A stretch of 64,000 nucleotides of DNA from the NCBI GenBank assembly GCA_040757575.1, contig JBFLXA010000013.1, forward strand, positions 23,321 to 87,320, read 5' to 3'. Under the pieces are notes generated by a model, which ran no database searches, was not told the DNA's origin, and saw nothing but the letters and a program-made list of their open reading frames with translations. The translations under genes were made by a program, and so were the position numbers. This stretch comes from PFJX01 sp040757575 (GTDB taxonomy: Bacteria; Pseudomonadota; Gammaproteobacteria; Burkholderiales; Thiobacillaceae). Positions 8,938-18,191 of this stretch are shown here, piece after piece (positions within the stretch are counted from its first letter, which is position 1; each line of letters starts with the position of its first letter).

Positions 8938-9267
8938 TTGGAGCCCTATCTACACAGCACTGCCGGCGGCTGCGAACTCCAGGTCCATATCCAGCCCGGG
9001 GCCAGCCGTTCGGAAATCGTCGGCCTGCATGGCGACGCCCTGAAGATCCGAATAGCGTCCCGGCCGGTGGAGGGGGCGGCCAATGCCGCGCTGCTGGATT
9101 TCGTTGCTAACATGCTTTGTATAAGCCGGCGGGAGGTTAAAATGCTGCGGGGTGAAAAATCCCGCCGCAAGACCTTGGGTGTTGCCCTGTCGGCAACCCG
9201 GGCGGAAGAGTTGATCGCACAATCATTGGCGCAAGGCGTAACAGGCAAGGTGGGAGAGCATTCATGA
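8938..9267 (+). CDS. yggU: DUF167/YggU-family protein, TTG start
   Basis: A small soluble protein (109 aa) of the DUF167 family, whose biochemical role is unknown. The core QPGASRSEIVGLHGDALKIR and PVEGAANAALL (residues 18-50) is typical. No ATG precedes the core; a TTG directly after the yggT stop gives a full-length family N-terminus, so translation probably depends on coupling to yggT. The stop overlaps the ATG of the next gene. Confidence 0.88.
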   Translation: MEPYLHSTAGGCELQVHIQPGASRSEIVGLHGDALKIRIASRPVEGAANAALLDFVANMLCISRREVKMLRGEKSRRKTLGVALSATRAEELIAQSLAQGVTGKVGEHS

Positions 9268-11228
9268 ACTTCGGTCTGGAAAGTGGGATTTCCCGGTTCA
9301 AAAACCGGCGCGACCGACTGGTCAAGGTCATTGGCGACTTCAAGGACTGGACCGAAAACTACACCCAGTTCGAGCCGGAACTGCTGCTACGCATCTTCGA
9401 CCTTTCTGAAACCCTGAAGCAGGACCGGCTGATGCTGGCCTTCGTGGCCGAGTTCAGCCGGGGCAAGACGGAACTCATCAACGCCCTGTTCTTCTCTGAT
9501 TTCAAGCAACGCCTGCTGCCTTCCGACGCCGGCCGCACCACCATGTGTCCGACGGAGATCTACTACGAGACCGGCACGGAACCCTATATCCGCCTGCTGC
9601 CCATCGAAACCCGCTTCCGGGACGACAGCATCACCGCCCTGAAGCGCCTGCCGGTGGAATGGAACACGGTCAAGCTGGACGTGACCGACCCCAACGCCAT
9701 GACCACCGCCCTGCGCAAGCTGGCCGAAACCAAGGTGGTGTTCAAGGTGGAAGCCCGGGCCCTGGGCCTGTGGGACGAGAACGACCCCAACCTGTCCTAC
9801 ATGGTGAAAGACCAGGACCGGGTGGAGATTCCCGCCTGGCGCTACGCCATGATCAACTACCCCCATCCCCTGCTGGAAGCGGGCCTGGCCATCCTGGACA
9901 CCCCGGGCCTGAACGCCATGGGCGCGGAACCGGAACTGACCGTTTCCGCCATTCCCAATGCCCACGCCCTACTGTTCCTGCTGGCCACGGACACCGGGGT
10001 GACCCAGTCCGACTACGAAATCTGGAGCAAGCTGGTTTCCAAGCACGCCGGCCAGCACTATGCCGTGCTGAACAAGATCGACATGCTCTGGGACGACCTG
10101 AAGACGGACGAGGAAATCGGCCGCACCATCCAGCTCCAGATCGAATCCACTGCCGCCCAGTTGAAGATCAACGCCTCCAGCGTGCTGGCCATTTCTGCCC
10201 AGAAGGCACTGGTAGCCAAGGTGCGGTCCGACGACGGCCTGCTCAAGCGCTCCGGCATCCAGGCTCTGGAAGCGCTTCTGGCCCGGGAAATCATCCCTTC
10301 CCGGGAAAAGATCATGCGGGAATCCGTCATGCGGGAAATGGGCCCCCTCATCAACGAGGCCCGTGAAACCGCCTATCACCGGCTCATGGCTGCCAACCAG
10401 AGTCTGCATGACCTGCAGGCCCTGTCCGGCAAGAACCAGCAGATCATCGGCCAGTTGCGCGAAAAAATGCTCACCGACAAGCAGAACTACGAGGTGACCA
10501 TGCGCAACTTCAACGTCACCCGCAAGATCATCGGCGAACAGGGCCAGGAACTGCTGGGCCACCTGGAAGACACCCGCCTGGAAGCCATCATCGAAGCCTC
10601 CATGCTGGCCATCAGTGACAGCTGGACCACCGCCGGCCTGGTGAAGGGAATGCAGACCCTGATCCAGCGCATGGGGGCGGAATTCGACTTCGCCCACCAG
10701 CAGTGCGCCGCCATCACCCGCCTGCTCAACACCGCCTACCAGCGCTTCCACGAAGTCCACGGCCTGGAAGAAGCCGACCCGCCCGTGCTCAACCTGAGCC
10801 GCTACCGGGCCCGCCTGGACGAGCTCATGGTAAGCACCGAGGATTTCTGCGCCGACCCGCTGAACATCATGCTGGAAAAGCGCTTCATGATTAAAAAGTT
10901 CTACATCGCCCTGGTGGCCCAGGCCCGCATCGTCTTCCGCCAGGTGCGCATGGAAACCGAAACCTGGCTGCGCCTGACCCTGGACCCCATCGTCTCCCGC
11001 ATCCACGAGCACAAGGCCCAGCTGGAACGCCGCCTGGAAAACCTCAACAAGGTCCACGCCAACCTGGGCTCCATCCAGGAACGCAGTTCGGCGGTGAACA
11101 CCGAAATCATCAAGCTGCGCCACCAGCTGGAACTGGTGGAAGGCATCGTCAAGGAATTCTCCGTCCTCACCGGCACCCCCTTCCGTCCCATGGACGCCAA
11201 GGCTGGAGACCAGGCCGTCGCGGCCTGA
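9264..11228 (+). CDS. Dynamin-like large GTPase
   Basis: A 654-aa GTPase of the bacterial dynamin-like type. The P-loop reads AEFSRGKTE near residues 56-64, with Ala where GxxxxGK(S/T) has its first Gly. Switch/G3 is DTPGLNAMG near residue 212 and G4 is NKIDM near 269. Long helical, coiled-coil-like stretches fill the C-terminal half (about 360-640), with no transmembrane segment. Such proteins act at membranes, but a role here is not shown. It overlaps yggU by ATGA, and is convergent with rng. Confidence 0.85.
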   Translation: MNFGLESGISRFKNRRDRLVKVIGDFKDWTENYTQFEPELLLRIFDLSETLKQDRLMLAFVAEFSRGKTELINALFFSDFKQRLLPSDAGRTTMCPTEIYYETGTEPYIRLLPIETRFRDDSITALKRLPVEWNTVKLDVTDPNAMTTALRKLAETKVVFKVEARALGLWDENDPNLSYMVKDQDRVEIPAWRYAMINYPHPLLEAGLAILDTPGLNAMGAEPELTVSAIPNAHALLFLLATDTGVTQSDYEIWSKLVSKHAGQHYAVLNKIDMLWDDLKTDEEIGRTIQLQIESTAAQLKINASSVLAISAQKALVAKVRSDDGLLKRSGIQALEALLAREIIPSREKIMRESVMREMGPLINEARETAYHRLMAANQSLHDLQALSGKNQQIIGQLREKMLTDKQNYEVTMRNFNVTRKIIGEQGQELLGHLEDTRLEAIIEASMLAISDSWTTAGLVKGMQTLIQRMGAEFDFAHQQCAAITRLLNTAYQRFHEVHGLEEADPPVLNLSRYRARLDELMVSTEDFCADPLNIMLEKRFMIKKFYIALVAQARIVFRQVRMETETWLRLTLDPIVSRIHEHKAQLERRLENLNKVHANLGSIQERSSAVNTEIIKLRHQLELVEGIVKEFSVLTGTPFRPMDAKAGDQAVAA

Positions 11229-11248
11229 CGGAGGCTTTCTGCCGGCCC

Positions 11249-12706
11249 CTACAACAGGATGATGTCGTACTGCTCCTGGGTGAACAGGGTTTCAACCTGC
11301 AGGGAGATGGGCTTGCCGATGAAGTCGGACAACTGGGCCAGGCTCTGGGATTCCTCGTCCAGGAACAGGTCGATGACCGTCTGGGAGGCCAGTATGCGGA
11401 ACTCCCGGGCGTTGAACTGCCGGGCTTCCCGGATCAGGCCCCGCAATATCTCATAGCAGGTGGTCTGGGCGGTCTTGATCTGTCCCCTGCCCTGGCAGGT
11501 GGGGCAGGATTCGCACAGCACGTGGCTCAGGCTTTCCCGGGTGCGCTTGCGGGTCATCTCCACCAGCCCCAGTGAAGTGAAGCCGTTGATGGTCATGCGG
11601 GTACGGTCCCGGGCCAGGGCCTTGGTCAGCTCCGCCAGCACCGCCTCCTTGTGCTCGGCGCTGTCCATGTCGATGAAGTCCAGGATGATGATGCCGCCCA
11701 GGTTGCGCAGGCGAAGCTGACGGGCGATGGCCTGAGCCGCCTCCAGGTTGGTCTTGAAGATGGTCTCGTCAAAGCTGCGGCCGGAGACGAAACCGCCAGT
11801 GTTCACGTCGATGGTGGTGAGGGCCTCGGTCTGGTCCACCACCAGGTAGCCGCCGGACTTCAGGTCCACCCGCCGTCCCAGGGCCCGCTCGATCTCGTCT
11901 TCCACCCCATACAGATCGAACAGGGGGCGTTCCGCCACGTAATGGCTCACCTTGTCCGCCACGTTGCGGGTGAACTCCTCGGCAAAGGCCTTCATGCGCA
12001 CGTAGGTTTCCCGGGAATCCACCAGGATGCGGTCGGTTTCCGTGGTGGAGAAATCCCGCAGCACCCGGTGGGCCAGATCCAGCTCCTGGTAGATGGCCGC
12101 TGGCGCGGCGGTATTCTCGGAGCGGGCCTGGATGGCATCCCACAGGGTATGCAGGTATTCCACGTCCGCCGCCAGTTCGGACTCGTCGGCGATGTTGGCC
12201 ATGGTGCGGATGATGAAGCCCCCCCGGCCGTTTTCCGGCAACAGGCGATTCAACCGCTCCCGCAGGATTTCCCGCTCTGCCTCGTCGCCGATCTTCTGGG
12301 AGATGCCGATGCGGGTTTCCTGGGGCAGATAGACTAGAAAACGCCCCGCCATGCTGATCTGGGTGGACAGGCGCGCGCCCTTGGCGCCGATGGGGTCCTT
12401 GATCACCTGCACCAGGATGCTCTGGCCCTCGTGCAACACTTTCTCAATGGGCCGCTGGGTATGATCCCCCCGGGCGTCCACGATGTCGCCCACGTGCAGG
12501 AAGGCCGCCCGGTCCAGGCCGATGTCGATGAACGCCGACTGCATGCCCGGCAACACCCGGCTCACCTTGCCCAGGTACACGTTGCCCACCAGGCCTCGCT
12601 GGCTGATGCGCTCGATGTGCAGTTCCTGCACCGCGCCCAGGTAGCTCACCGCCACCCGGGTTTCCTGGGGCGTCACGTTGATGAGGATCTCTTCGCTCAT
12701 GGCCAT
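11249..12706 (-). CDS. rng: Ribonuclease G
   Basis: A 485-aa endoribonuclease of the RNase E/G family that matures 16S rRNA 5' ends and takes part in mRNA decay. An S1 RNA-binding domain occupies about residues 35-125. The catalytic metal-binding aspartates are in TIDVNTGGF and IIILDFIDM, and the Zn-link cysteines are in CESCPTCQG. The length matches RNase G rather than the longer RNase E. It ends the leftward group rlmH/exporter/maf/rng; an 87-bp gap with an inverted repeat separates it from maf. Confidence 0.96.
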   Translation of the reverse strand: MAMSEEILINVTPQETRVAVSYLGAVQELHIERISQRGLVGNVYLGKVSRVLPGMQSAFIDIGLDRAAFLHVGDIVDARGDHTQRPIEKVLHEGQSILVQVIKDPIGAKGARLSTQISMAGRFLVYLPQETRIGISQKIGDEAEREILRERLNRLLPENGRGGFIIRTMANIADESELAADVEYLHTLWDAIQARSENTAAPAAIYQELDLAHRVLRDFSTTETDRILVDSRETYVRMKAFAEEFTRNVADKVSHYVAERPLFDLYGVEDEIERALGRRVDLKSGGYLVVDQTEALTTIDVNTGGFVSGRSFDETIFKTNLEAAQAIARQLRLRNLGGIIILDFIDMDSAEHKEAVLAELTKALARDRTRMTINGFTSLGLVEMTRKRTRESLSHVLCESCPTCQGRGQIKTAQTTCYEILRGLIREARQFNAREFRILASQTVIDLFLDEESQSLAQLSDFIGKPISLQVETLFTQEQYDIILL

Positions 12707-12722
12707 TTTCTAGGTAATAGAA

Positions 12723-12764
12723 AGTGGAAAGCAGGCGCCGGCAACCCTTTGCCCACTTTCCACT
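12723..12764. repeat. Inverted repeat in the maf-rng gap
   Basis: AGTGGAAAG (12723-12731) and CTTTCCACT (12756-12764) are perfect 9-bp arms around a 24-nt loop that contains a second small palindrome (GGCGCCGGC). It lies between the stop of maf and the start of rng, so it would be in the rng leader if they are cotranscribed. It may be a small interspersed repeat or an RNA hairpin; no T run follows. Confidence 0.5.
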
Positions 12765-12793
12765 GCCAACTACCCACCTACTGTCACTGGTTA

Positions 12794-13402
12794 TTAACCG
12801 ATCTCGAACCCCACTTCCTTCAACAAAAGTCCCGTTTCGTACAAAGGCAGGCCCATGACGCCGGAATAACTGCCAGAAATATGCTCGATGAACAGGGCCG
12901 CCCGCCCCTGGATGCCGTAGCCCCCCGCCTTGTCGAAAGGCTCCCGGCTCTGGGCGTACGACTGGATCTCCGCCTCGGTCAGGGGCCCGAAGCGCACATG
13001 GCTGATGGAAACCGCCGTCTTCAGTTGCCCCTGGTAAGAAACCGCCACGGCGGTCAGTACCCGGTGGCTTCGGCCAGCGTAGGCCCGCAGCATGTCGGCC
13101 GCCTCCTCCAGATTAGCCGGTTTGCCCAGGATGCGACGATCCACGCTCACCGTGGTATCCGCCGCCAGCACCGGCCAGGGGGGCAGATTGCGCCCCGCCA
13201 GGGCCCGGCAACCCGCCTCCACCTTGAGGCGGGCCAGGCGCAGCACATAGGTCTTGGCTGCCTCCCCTTCCAGAGGGGTCTCGTCCACATCCGCGCGGCC
13301 GCCCGCATGGCGCAGGGGCAAAACCATGGCCTCCAGACCGATCTGCCGCAGCAATTCCAGGCGGCGGGGCGATTGGGAGGCAAGGAAGACGCGTTTACTC
13401 AT
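12794..13402 (-). CDS. maf: Maf-family nucleoside triphosphate pyrophosphatase
   Basis: A 202-aa house-cleaning pyrophosphatase of the Maf/HAM1-like fold that hydrolyses non-canonical or surplus nucleotides such as dTTP/UTP or m7GTP. The SQSPRRLELL motif (residues 9-18), the acidic VDETPLEGEA region and AADTTVSVDRRILGKP are present. Which Maf subfamily it belongs to cannot be fixed by eye. In relatives maf lies between rlmH and rng; here an ABC exporter sits between rlmH and maf. Confidence 0.93.
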   Translation of the reverse strand: MSKRVFLASQSPRRLELLRQIGLEAMVLPLRHAGGRADVDETPLEGEAAKTYVLRLARLKVEAGCRALAGRNLPPWPVLAADTTVSVDRRILGKPANLEEAADMLRAYAGRSHRVLTAVAVSYQGQLKTAVSISHVRFGPLTEAEIQSYAQSREPFDKAGGYGIQGRAALFIEHISGSYSGVMGLPLYETGLLLKEVGFEIG

Positions 13403-13449
13403 GGCCGCCGAGTTTAACCGCGAATGCCCCGGACACCGCCACGGCTACC

Positions 13450-14661
13450 TCACTCCGCCCTCAGTGCCACCACCGGGTCCATGCGGGCCGCCCGTCGGGC
13501 CGGGGCCACACCCGCCAGCAGGCCGATGCCCACGGCCACGCCTTCTGCCGCCAGCACGTAATCCCAGGACACCTGCACCGGCAGGGCCGGCACCAGCAGC
13601 GCCAGCATCTGGGCCAGGCCCAGGCCCATACCCAGCCCCGCCAGGCCGCCCAGCAGGGCGAGCCCCGCCGCCTCCGCCAGGAACAGGGCCATGATCTGCC
13701 CCTGCCGGGCCCCCAGGGCATTGAGCAGGCCGATCTCCCCGGTGCGTTCCGCCACGGCAATGGTCATCAGGGTCAGAATGCCCACGCCCCCCACCAGCAG
13801 GGAAACGCCGCCCAGGGCCCCCACGGCAAAGGTCAGCACCCCCAGCACCGAATCCAGCACGTCCAGTTGCTGCTGCTGGGGCGTGACGGTGAAATCCTCC
13901 GCCCCGTGGCGGGCGGCCAGCAGGCGGCTGACGCTGGCCGCCACGGCGGACGGGGCAGCCTCGGCCCGGTGCACCACGTCGATCTCCATGAGGCCTTCCC
14001 GGTTGAACAGCTCCAGGGCCCGGGCGGCGGGCAGATACACGGTGTCGTCCAGGTCGAAGCCCAGCACCTGGCCCTTGGCCGCCATCACCCCCACCACCCG
14101 GTAGCGCTGCCCCCCCACCCGCAACAGGGCCCCCAGGGGGTTCTGGTCGGCAAACAGTTCCTGGCGCACCTTGCTGCCCAGCACCACGAAGGCCCGGGGA
14201 CGTGTGAAATCATCCCGGGGCAGAAACCGCCCCAGGGCCACCTGCATGCGGAAGGCCTGGGCGAAATCCGGCCCCACCCCGTAAAGGGTCACCCGCCGGG
14301 CCCGGCTGCGGCCATCCACCTCGGCCTCCACCTCCACGTTGCCCTGCACCACCGGGTTCACCGATTCGACCAGAGGCAACTGGGCCAGGGCGGCGCTGTC
14401 TTCCAGGGTGAGGGGCCGGGTGCTGCCGAACATGCCCACGGAGCCCCCATGGGTCTCGGTCTTGCCCGGGGTGACGGCGACGATATGGGTGCCGAACTGG
14501 GTGAATTCCGCCAGCACGAAGCGGTGCAGCCCTTCCCCTAGGGCCGTGAGCAGGATCACCGCCGCCACCCCCACGGCGATGCCCAGGGCAGACAGCAGGC
14601 TACGCAGGGGGTGGTGGGTGATGGCGCTGCCGGCCAGGCCCAGGAGGTCCCGTATCTGCAT
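13450..14661 (-). CDS. ABC transporter permease, MacB/FtsX type (second copy)
   Basis: A 403-aa MacB-like permease: one N-terminal membrane helix (about 17-40), a periplasmic MacB core domain (about 45-245) and three C-terminal helices of the FtsX fold. These proteins form mechanotransmission ABC systems that drive export of peptides, macrolides or lipids through the periplasm. It starts 3 bp after the stop of a paralogous permease with which it shares GVAAV-LLTALGEG and the same domain plan, suggesting a tandem duplication and a heterodimeric channel. It ends in the typical PARRAARMDPVVALRAE tail. Confidence 0.9.
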   Translation of the reverse strand: MQIRDLLGLAGSAITHHPLRSLLSALGIAVGVAAVILLTALGEGLHRFVLAEFTQFGTHIVAVTPGKTETHGGSVGMFGSTRPLTLEDSAALAQLPLVESVNPVVQGNVEVEAEVDGRSRARRVTLYGVGPDFAQAFRMQVALGRFLPRDDFTRPRAFVVLGSKVRQELFADQNPLGALLRVGGQRYRVVGVMAAKGQVLGFDLDDTVYLPAARALELFNREGLMEIDVVHRAEAAPSAVAASVSRLLAARHGAEDFTVTPQQQQLDVLDSVLGVLTFAVGALGGVSLLVGGVGILTLMTIAVAERTGEIGLLNALGARQGQIMALFLAEAAGLALLGGLAGLGMGLGLAQMLALLVPALPVQVSWDYVLAAEGVAVGIGLLAGVAPARRAARMDPVVALRAE

Positions 14662-14664
14662 GGC

Positions 14665-15873
14665 TCAGCGCCGGGACAGGCTCAGGGCCGGGTCCACTGC
14701 CGCCGCCCGGCGGGCCGGCAACCAGGCGAACAGCAGGCCGAACACCAGGGCCGTGGCCAGGGAAACCCCCACCGCCCAGAGGGGGGGCGTGAAATCCAGG
14801 TCTGGGTAGAACTGGCCCAGTGCCAGGCTGGCCCCCAGGCCCAGGACAAGGCCAGCCAGCCCCCCCAGCAGGGCGATGAGGGCCGCCTCCGTCAGGAACA
14901 GGATGCGGATGTGGCCCGCCGCCGCCCCCAGGGCCTTGAGCAGGCCGATTTCCGCCCGCCGCTGACTCACCGACACCAGCATCACGTTCATGATCAGCAC
15001 CCCCGCCACCGCCAGGCTGATGGCGGCAATGCCCGCCACCGCCAGGGTCAGGGCGGTCAGGATGCGGTCGAAGGTGGCCAGCACCGCATCCTGGGTGATG
15101 ACCGTGACATCCTCTTCGCCATCGTGCCGGGCCTTGAGCAGATCCCGGATGCGGGCCTTCACCCCGTCCACCGCGGACCGCCCCCGGGCCTCCACCAGGA
15201 TGCGGAACAGGGACGGGGTATTGAACAACTGCTGGGCGGTGGCCACGGGCACCACCACGGTCTCGTCGGTGTTGAAGCCCATCTGCTGGCCCTGGGGCGC
15301 CAGGGTGCCGATGACCCGCATGCGCCGGTCGCCGATGCGCACCCACTGGCCCAGGGGGCTGGCGTTGCCGAACAGTTCCCGCCGCAACTGGTCGCCCAGC
15401 ACGCACACCGGATCGGCCCGGTCCAGGGGCCCCGCCGGCAGGAAACGGCCCTGGCCCAGACGCATGTTGCGCACCGGCAGCAGGGCGTCTGAGGAACCCA
15501 GCAGCACCACCTCCCGGCTCAGCTTGCCGGCGGAAACCTGCACGGAGCCCACGTTCAGGGGCGCCACCCGGGCTACCCCGGGCAGGCGGGACACCGCCAG
15601 GGCGTCGTCCAGGGTCAGGTCCCGGGTGGTCTGGCCCGACAGCACCCCCGGCGCGGCCCCCGTGGTCTCCGCCCGGCCGGGCAGGACGATCACCAGATTG
15701 CTGCCCAAACCGGCGAACTGATCCAGCACGTAGCGACGGGCCCCCTCGCCCAGGGCAGTGAGCACCACCACCGCCGCCACGCCGATGGCCATGGCCAGGG
15801 CAATGAGGGCAGTACGCCGTCCCTGGTGGGCCAGGGTGTTCCAGGCCAGGGACAGGGCATCCCGGCTTCTCAT
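14665..15873 (-). CDS. ABC transporter permease, MacB/FtsX type (first copy)
   Basis: A 402-aa permease with the same plan as its downstream neighbour: membrane helix, periplasmic core domain, three C-terminal helices. The ATG at 15873 overlaps the ATPase stop as ATGA and opens on MRSRDALSLAWNTLAHQGRR, a normal MacB permease start; a longer in-frame extension upstream lies inside the ATPase gene and was refused. With the ATPase and HlyD adaptor it would form a MacAB-like exporter, but no TolC-type outer membrane gene is present. Confidence 0.9.
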   Translation of the reverse strand: MRSRDALSLAWNTLAHQGRRTALIALAMAIGVAAVVVLTALGEGARRYVLDQFAGLGSNLVIVLPGRAETTGAAPGVLSGQTTRDLTLDDALAVSRLPGVARVAPLNVGSVQVSAGKLSREVVLLGSSDALLPVRNMRLGQGRFLPAGPLDRADPVCVLGDQLRRELFGNASPLGQWVRIGDRRMRVIGTLAPQGQQMGFNTDETVVVPVATAQQLFNTPSLFRILVEARGRSAVDGVKARIRDLLKARHDGEEDVTVITQDAVLATFDRILTALTLAVAGIAAISLAVAGVLIMNVMLVSVSQRRAEIGLLKALGAAAGHIRILFLTEAALIALLGGLAGLVLGLGASLALGQFYPDLDFTPPLWAVGVSLATALVFGLLFAWLPARRAAAVDPALSLSRR

Positions 15874-16553
15874 GGCCCCTGGTCCGAAACGATGTGGCCA
15901 TCTTCCATGACGATGCGCCGGGGGGCCTGGGCCCCTACCTCCGGGTCGTGGGTGATGACCACCAGGGTGGTGCCCTGATCGTTCAGCTTGCGCAGCAGGG
16001 CCATGACCTCCCGGCCCGTGGCCCGGTCCAGGTTGCCTGTGGGCTCGTCCGCCAGCAACAGGCCCGGCCCCATGCACATGGCCCGGGCAATGGCCACACG
16101 CTGCAACTGCCCGCCGGACAACTGGCCCGGCAGATGGTCTGCCCGTTCCGACAGTCCCACTTCCGCCAGCAGTCGGGCCACCTGCTCCCGCCGCCGGGCC
16201 ACCGGCAGCCCCGCCAGCATCATGGGCAGTTCCACGTTGCCGGCGGCGGTAAGCCTGGGCACCAGATGGAAAAACTGGAACACGAAGCCGATCCGCTCCC
16301 GCCGCTGGCGGGCTGTTTCGCCTTCATCCAGGGCCGTGACATCGTGGCCGTCCAGCAGGTAGCGGCCTTCGCTGGGCCGGTCCAGCAGGCCCAGGATATT
16401 CAGCAGCGTGGATTTGCCGGACCCGGAAGGCCCCATGATGGCCGCGAACTCCCCGGCGCCGATTTCCAGGTTCACCCGGTCCAGGGCCCGCACCCGGGTC
16501 TCCCCCACCTGGAAGACCCGGCTCACATCCTCAAGCAGGATCATGCCGGCCAT
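15870..16553 (-). CDS. ABC exporter ATPase, LolD/MacB type
   Basis: A 227-aa nucleotide-binding subunit. Walker A is GPSGSGKST near residue 41, the Q-loop follows, the signature is LSGGQLQRVAIARA near 141 and Walker B is LLLADEPTG near 161, ending with the H-loop (VVITHD). Spacing and sequence fit the LolD/MacB branch that energises FtsX-type permeases. It starts 4 bp after the adaptor stop and overlaps the first permease. Confidence 0.95.
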   Translation of the reverse strand: MAGMILLEDVSRVFQVGETRVRALDRVNLEIGAGEFAAIMGPSGSGKSTLLNILGLLDRPSEGRYLLDGHDVTALDEGETARQRRERIGFVFQFFHLVPRLTAAGNVELPMMLAGLPVARRREQVARLLAEVGLSERADHLPGQLSGGQLQRVAIARAMCMGPGLLLADEPTGNLDRATGREVMALLRKLNDQGTTLVVITHDPEVGAQAPRRIVMEDGHIVSDQGP

Positions 16554-16557
16554 GGCG

Positions 16558-17727
16558 TCAGGGGGCCGGCTCGGCCACCGCCCGGGCCCCGGCCACCACC
16601 CCGTCCTTTTCCAGGGAGGTCACCACCCGATCGCCCGCCGCCAGGCCCTGCTTCACCTCGCTGTAGGCCCAGTTGCCCAGGCCCAGCTCCAGGGTGCGGG
16701 CCTCCAGCACGCCGTCCTTGCCCAGCACCAGGACCCGGGTGTTGTCCATGAGGGCCTGGGTGGGCACCCGGATCACGTTATCCCGGGTTTCCAGCAGAAT
16801 CTCCGCGTCGGCGCTGTAGCCTGCCAGCAAAGCCTGCACAGCCTCAGGCTGGATGAACTCCACCTCCACATCCACGGTGCGGGCCTGCTTTTCCACCTCC
16901 AGCACATAGGGGGCGATACGCCGCACCCGGCCCTCGAAATGGCGTCCGGCAAAAGCGTCCAGGGCAATGCGGGCCGGCATGCCCACCCGCACCCGGGCGG
17001 CGTCCACCTCGTCGATGGGGGCCGACACATACAGGCAGCGGTCGTCGATCAAATCCACCGCCGGGGGCGTGGGAATGCCCGGCGGGGAAGGCGTGGTGTA
17101 TTCGCCGGTCTCCCCGGTCACCTCGGCGACGATACCGGCGAAGGGTGCCCGCAGCACGCTCTTGTCCAGGGTGGCCCGGGCCGTCGCCAGCCGCGCCCGG
17201 GCGGCCTCGATCTCCGCCGCCGCCGCCAGGCAGCCCGCTTCTCGCACCTGGGCGTCGCTGGCCACCGCATCCACCCGGGCAGGGCTGACGAAACCGTCCT
17301 TCGCCAGCCGGGTCTGACGGTCCGCCTCCCGCCGGGCCGCCTCGGCGGCGGCACAGGCCTCCCGGTGCCGGGCCTGGGCTGTACGCACCTGCTCTTCCGC
17401 CAGCCGGCGCTGGGCCAGCAGATCGCTGTTCCACAGTTCCAGCAACACCTGGCCCGCCTGCACCCGGTCTCCCTCCTTCACCAGCAGCCGGGCGATCTGC
17501 CCGCCCCCCTGGGGCGCCAGCTTGGCCCGCCGGCAGGGCTTGATGGAGCCGGCCCGGGTATTGGCCACGGTGGACTCCACCCGCCCCAGGCCAATCTCGG
17601 CCACAGTCACCGGCACCGGGTCCGGCATGGAAAACCGCCACCAGGCCAGGGCCCCCAGCCCACTCACCAAGACCAGGACCAGCAGACGGACAACCCAGCG
17701 GCGCGTGACAGACTCGGCCATGATCAT
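16558..17727 (-). CDS. HlyD/MacA-type periplasmic adaptor
   Basis: A 389-aa membrane-fusion protein for the adjacent ABC exporter. One N-terminal membrane anchor (about 11-31) is followed by a biotinyl-lipoyl half, an alpha-hairpin rich in Ala, Arg and Glu (about 90-175), the second lipoyl half and a beta-barrel. It bridges the inner-membrane transporter to an outer-membrane duct. The chosen ATG overlaps the rlmH stop as ATGA; a second ATG two codons later is also possible. Confidence 0.9.
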   Translation of the reverse strand: MIMAESVTRRWVVRLLVLVLVSGLGALAWWRFSMPDPVPVTVAEIGLGRVESTVANTRAGSIKPCRRAKLAPQGGGQIARLLVKEGDRVQAGQVLLELWNSDLLAQRRLAEEQVRTAQARHREACAAAEAARREADRQTRLAKDGFVSPARVDAVASDAQVREAGCLAAAAEIEAARARLATARATLDKSVLRAPFAGIVAEVTGETGEYTTPSPPGIPTPPAVDLIDDRCLYVSAPIDEVDAARVRVGMPARIALDAFAGRHFEGRVRRIAPYVLEVEKQARTVDVEVEFIQPEAVQALLAGYSADAEILLETRDNVIRVPTQALMDNTRVLVLGKDGVLEARTLELGLGNWAYSEVKQGLAAGDRVVTSLEKDGVVAGARAVAEPAP

Positions 17728-18191
17728 TCCCGATGATAAGGATGGTTATGGAGCAGACTCACGGCCCGATAGATCTGTTCCGCCAGCAGTACCCGGGCCA
17801 GGGCATGGGGCAGGGTCAGGCGCGAAAGGGCCAGCTTGGTTTCCGCCCGGTCCAGCAGTTCCGGCGCCAGACCGTCCGCGCCGCCGATCACCAGCACCGT
17901 GTCCTTGCCGGATTCCAGCCAGCGGGCCAGCAACTCCGCCAGCTCCTTGGTGGTGACCTGCTTGCCGTGTTCGTCGAGGGCCACCAGGCGACTGCCAGCG
18001 GGCACCTTCTCCAGCAGCCGGGCGGCCTCGGTGCGCTTGATGGCCTCGGCGGACTGGCCGGCCCGCTTCTCCGGCTTCACCGTCGCCAGGGCCATGGCCG
18101 CCTCCCGGGGTAGGCGTTTCAGGTAATCCGCCGTGGCAGACTCCGCCCAGGCGGGCATCTTGTCCCCCACGGCCAGCAAGGTCAGGCGCAT
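17724..18191 (-). CDS. rlmH: 23S rRNA pseudouridine-1915 N3-methyltransferase
   Basis: A 155-aa SPOUT-fold methyltransferase that methylates pseudouridine 1915 in helix 69 of 23S rRNA on the assembled 70S ribosome. The length equals the family norm if the ATG at 18191 (MRLTLLAVG) is used. The SAM-binding knot motif VIGGADGL lies near residues 101-108, and the C-terminal YHRE ends the protein as in homologues. Its start overlaps the end of the SenB-like gene by about 10 bp. Confidence 0.96.
   Translation of the reverse strand: MRLTLLAVGDKMPAWAESATADYLKRLPREAAMALATVKPEKRAGQSAEAIKRTEAARLLEKVPAGSRLVALDEHGKQVTTKELAELLARWLESGKDTVLVIGGADGLAPELLDRAETKLALSRLTLPHALARVLLAEQIYRAVSLLHNHPYHRE

Noticed and set aside
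14600..15901. 433-aa Gly/Pro/Ala-rich minus-strand ORF through the first permease
   Set aside because: It is a different frame of the MacB-like permease and has no family motif; the 402-aa permease reading is clear.
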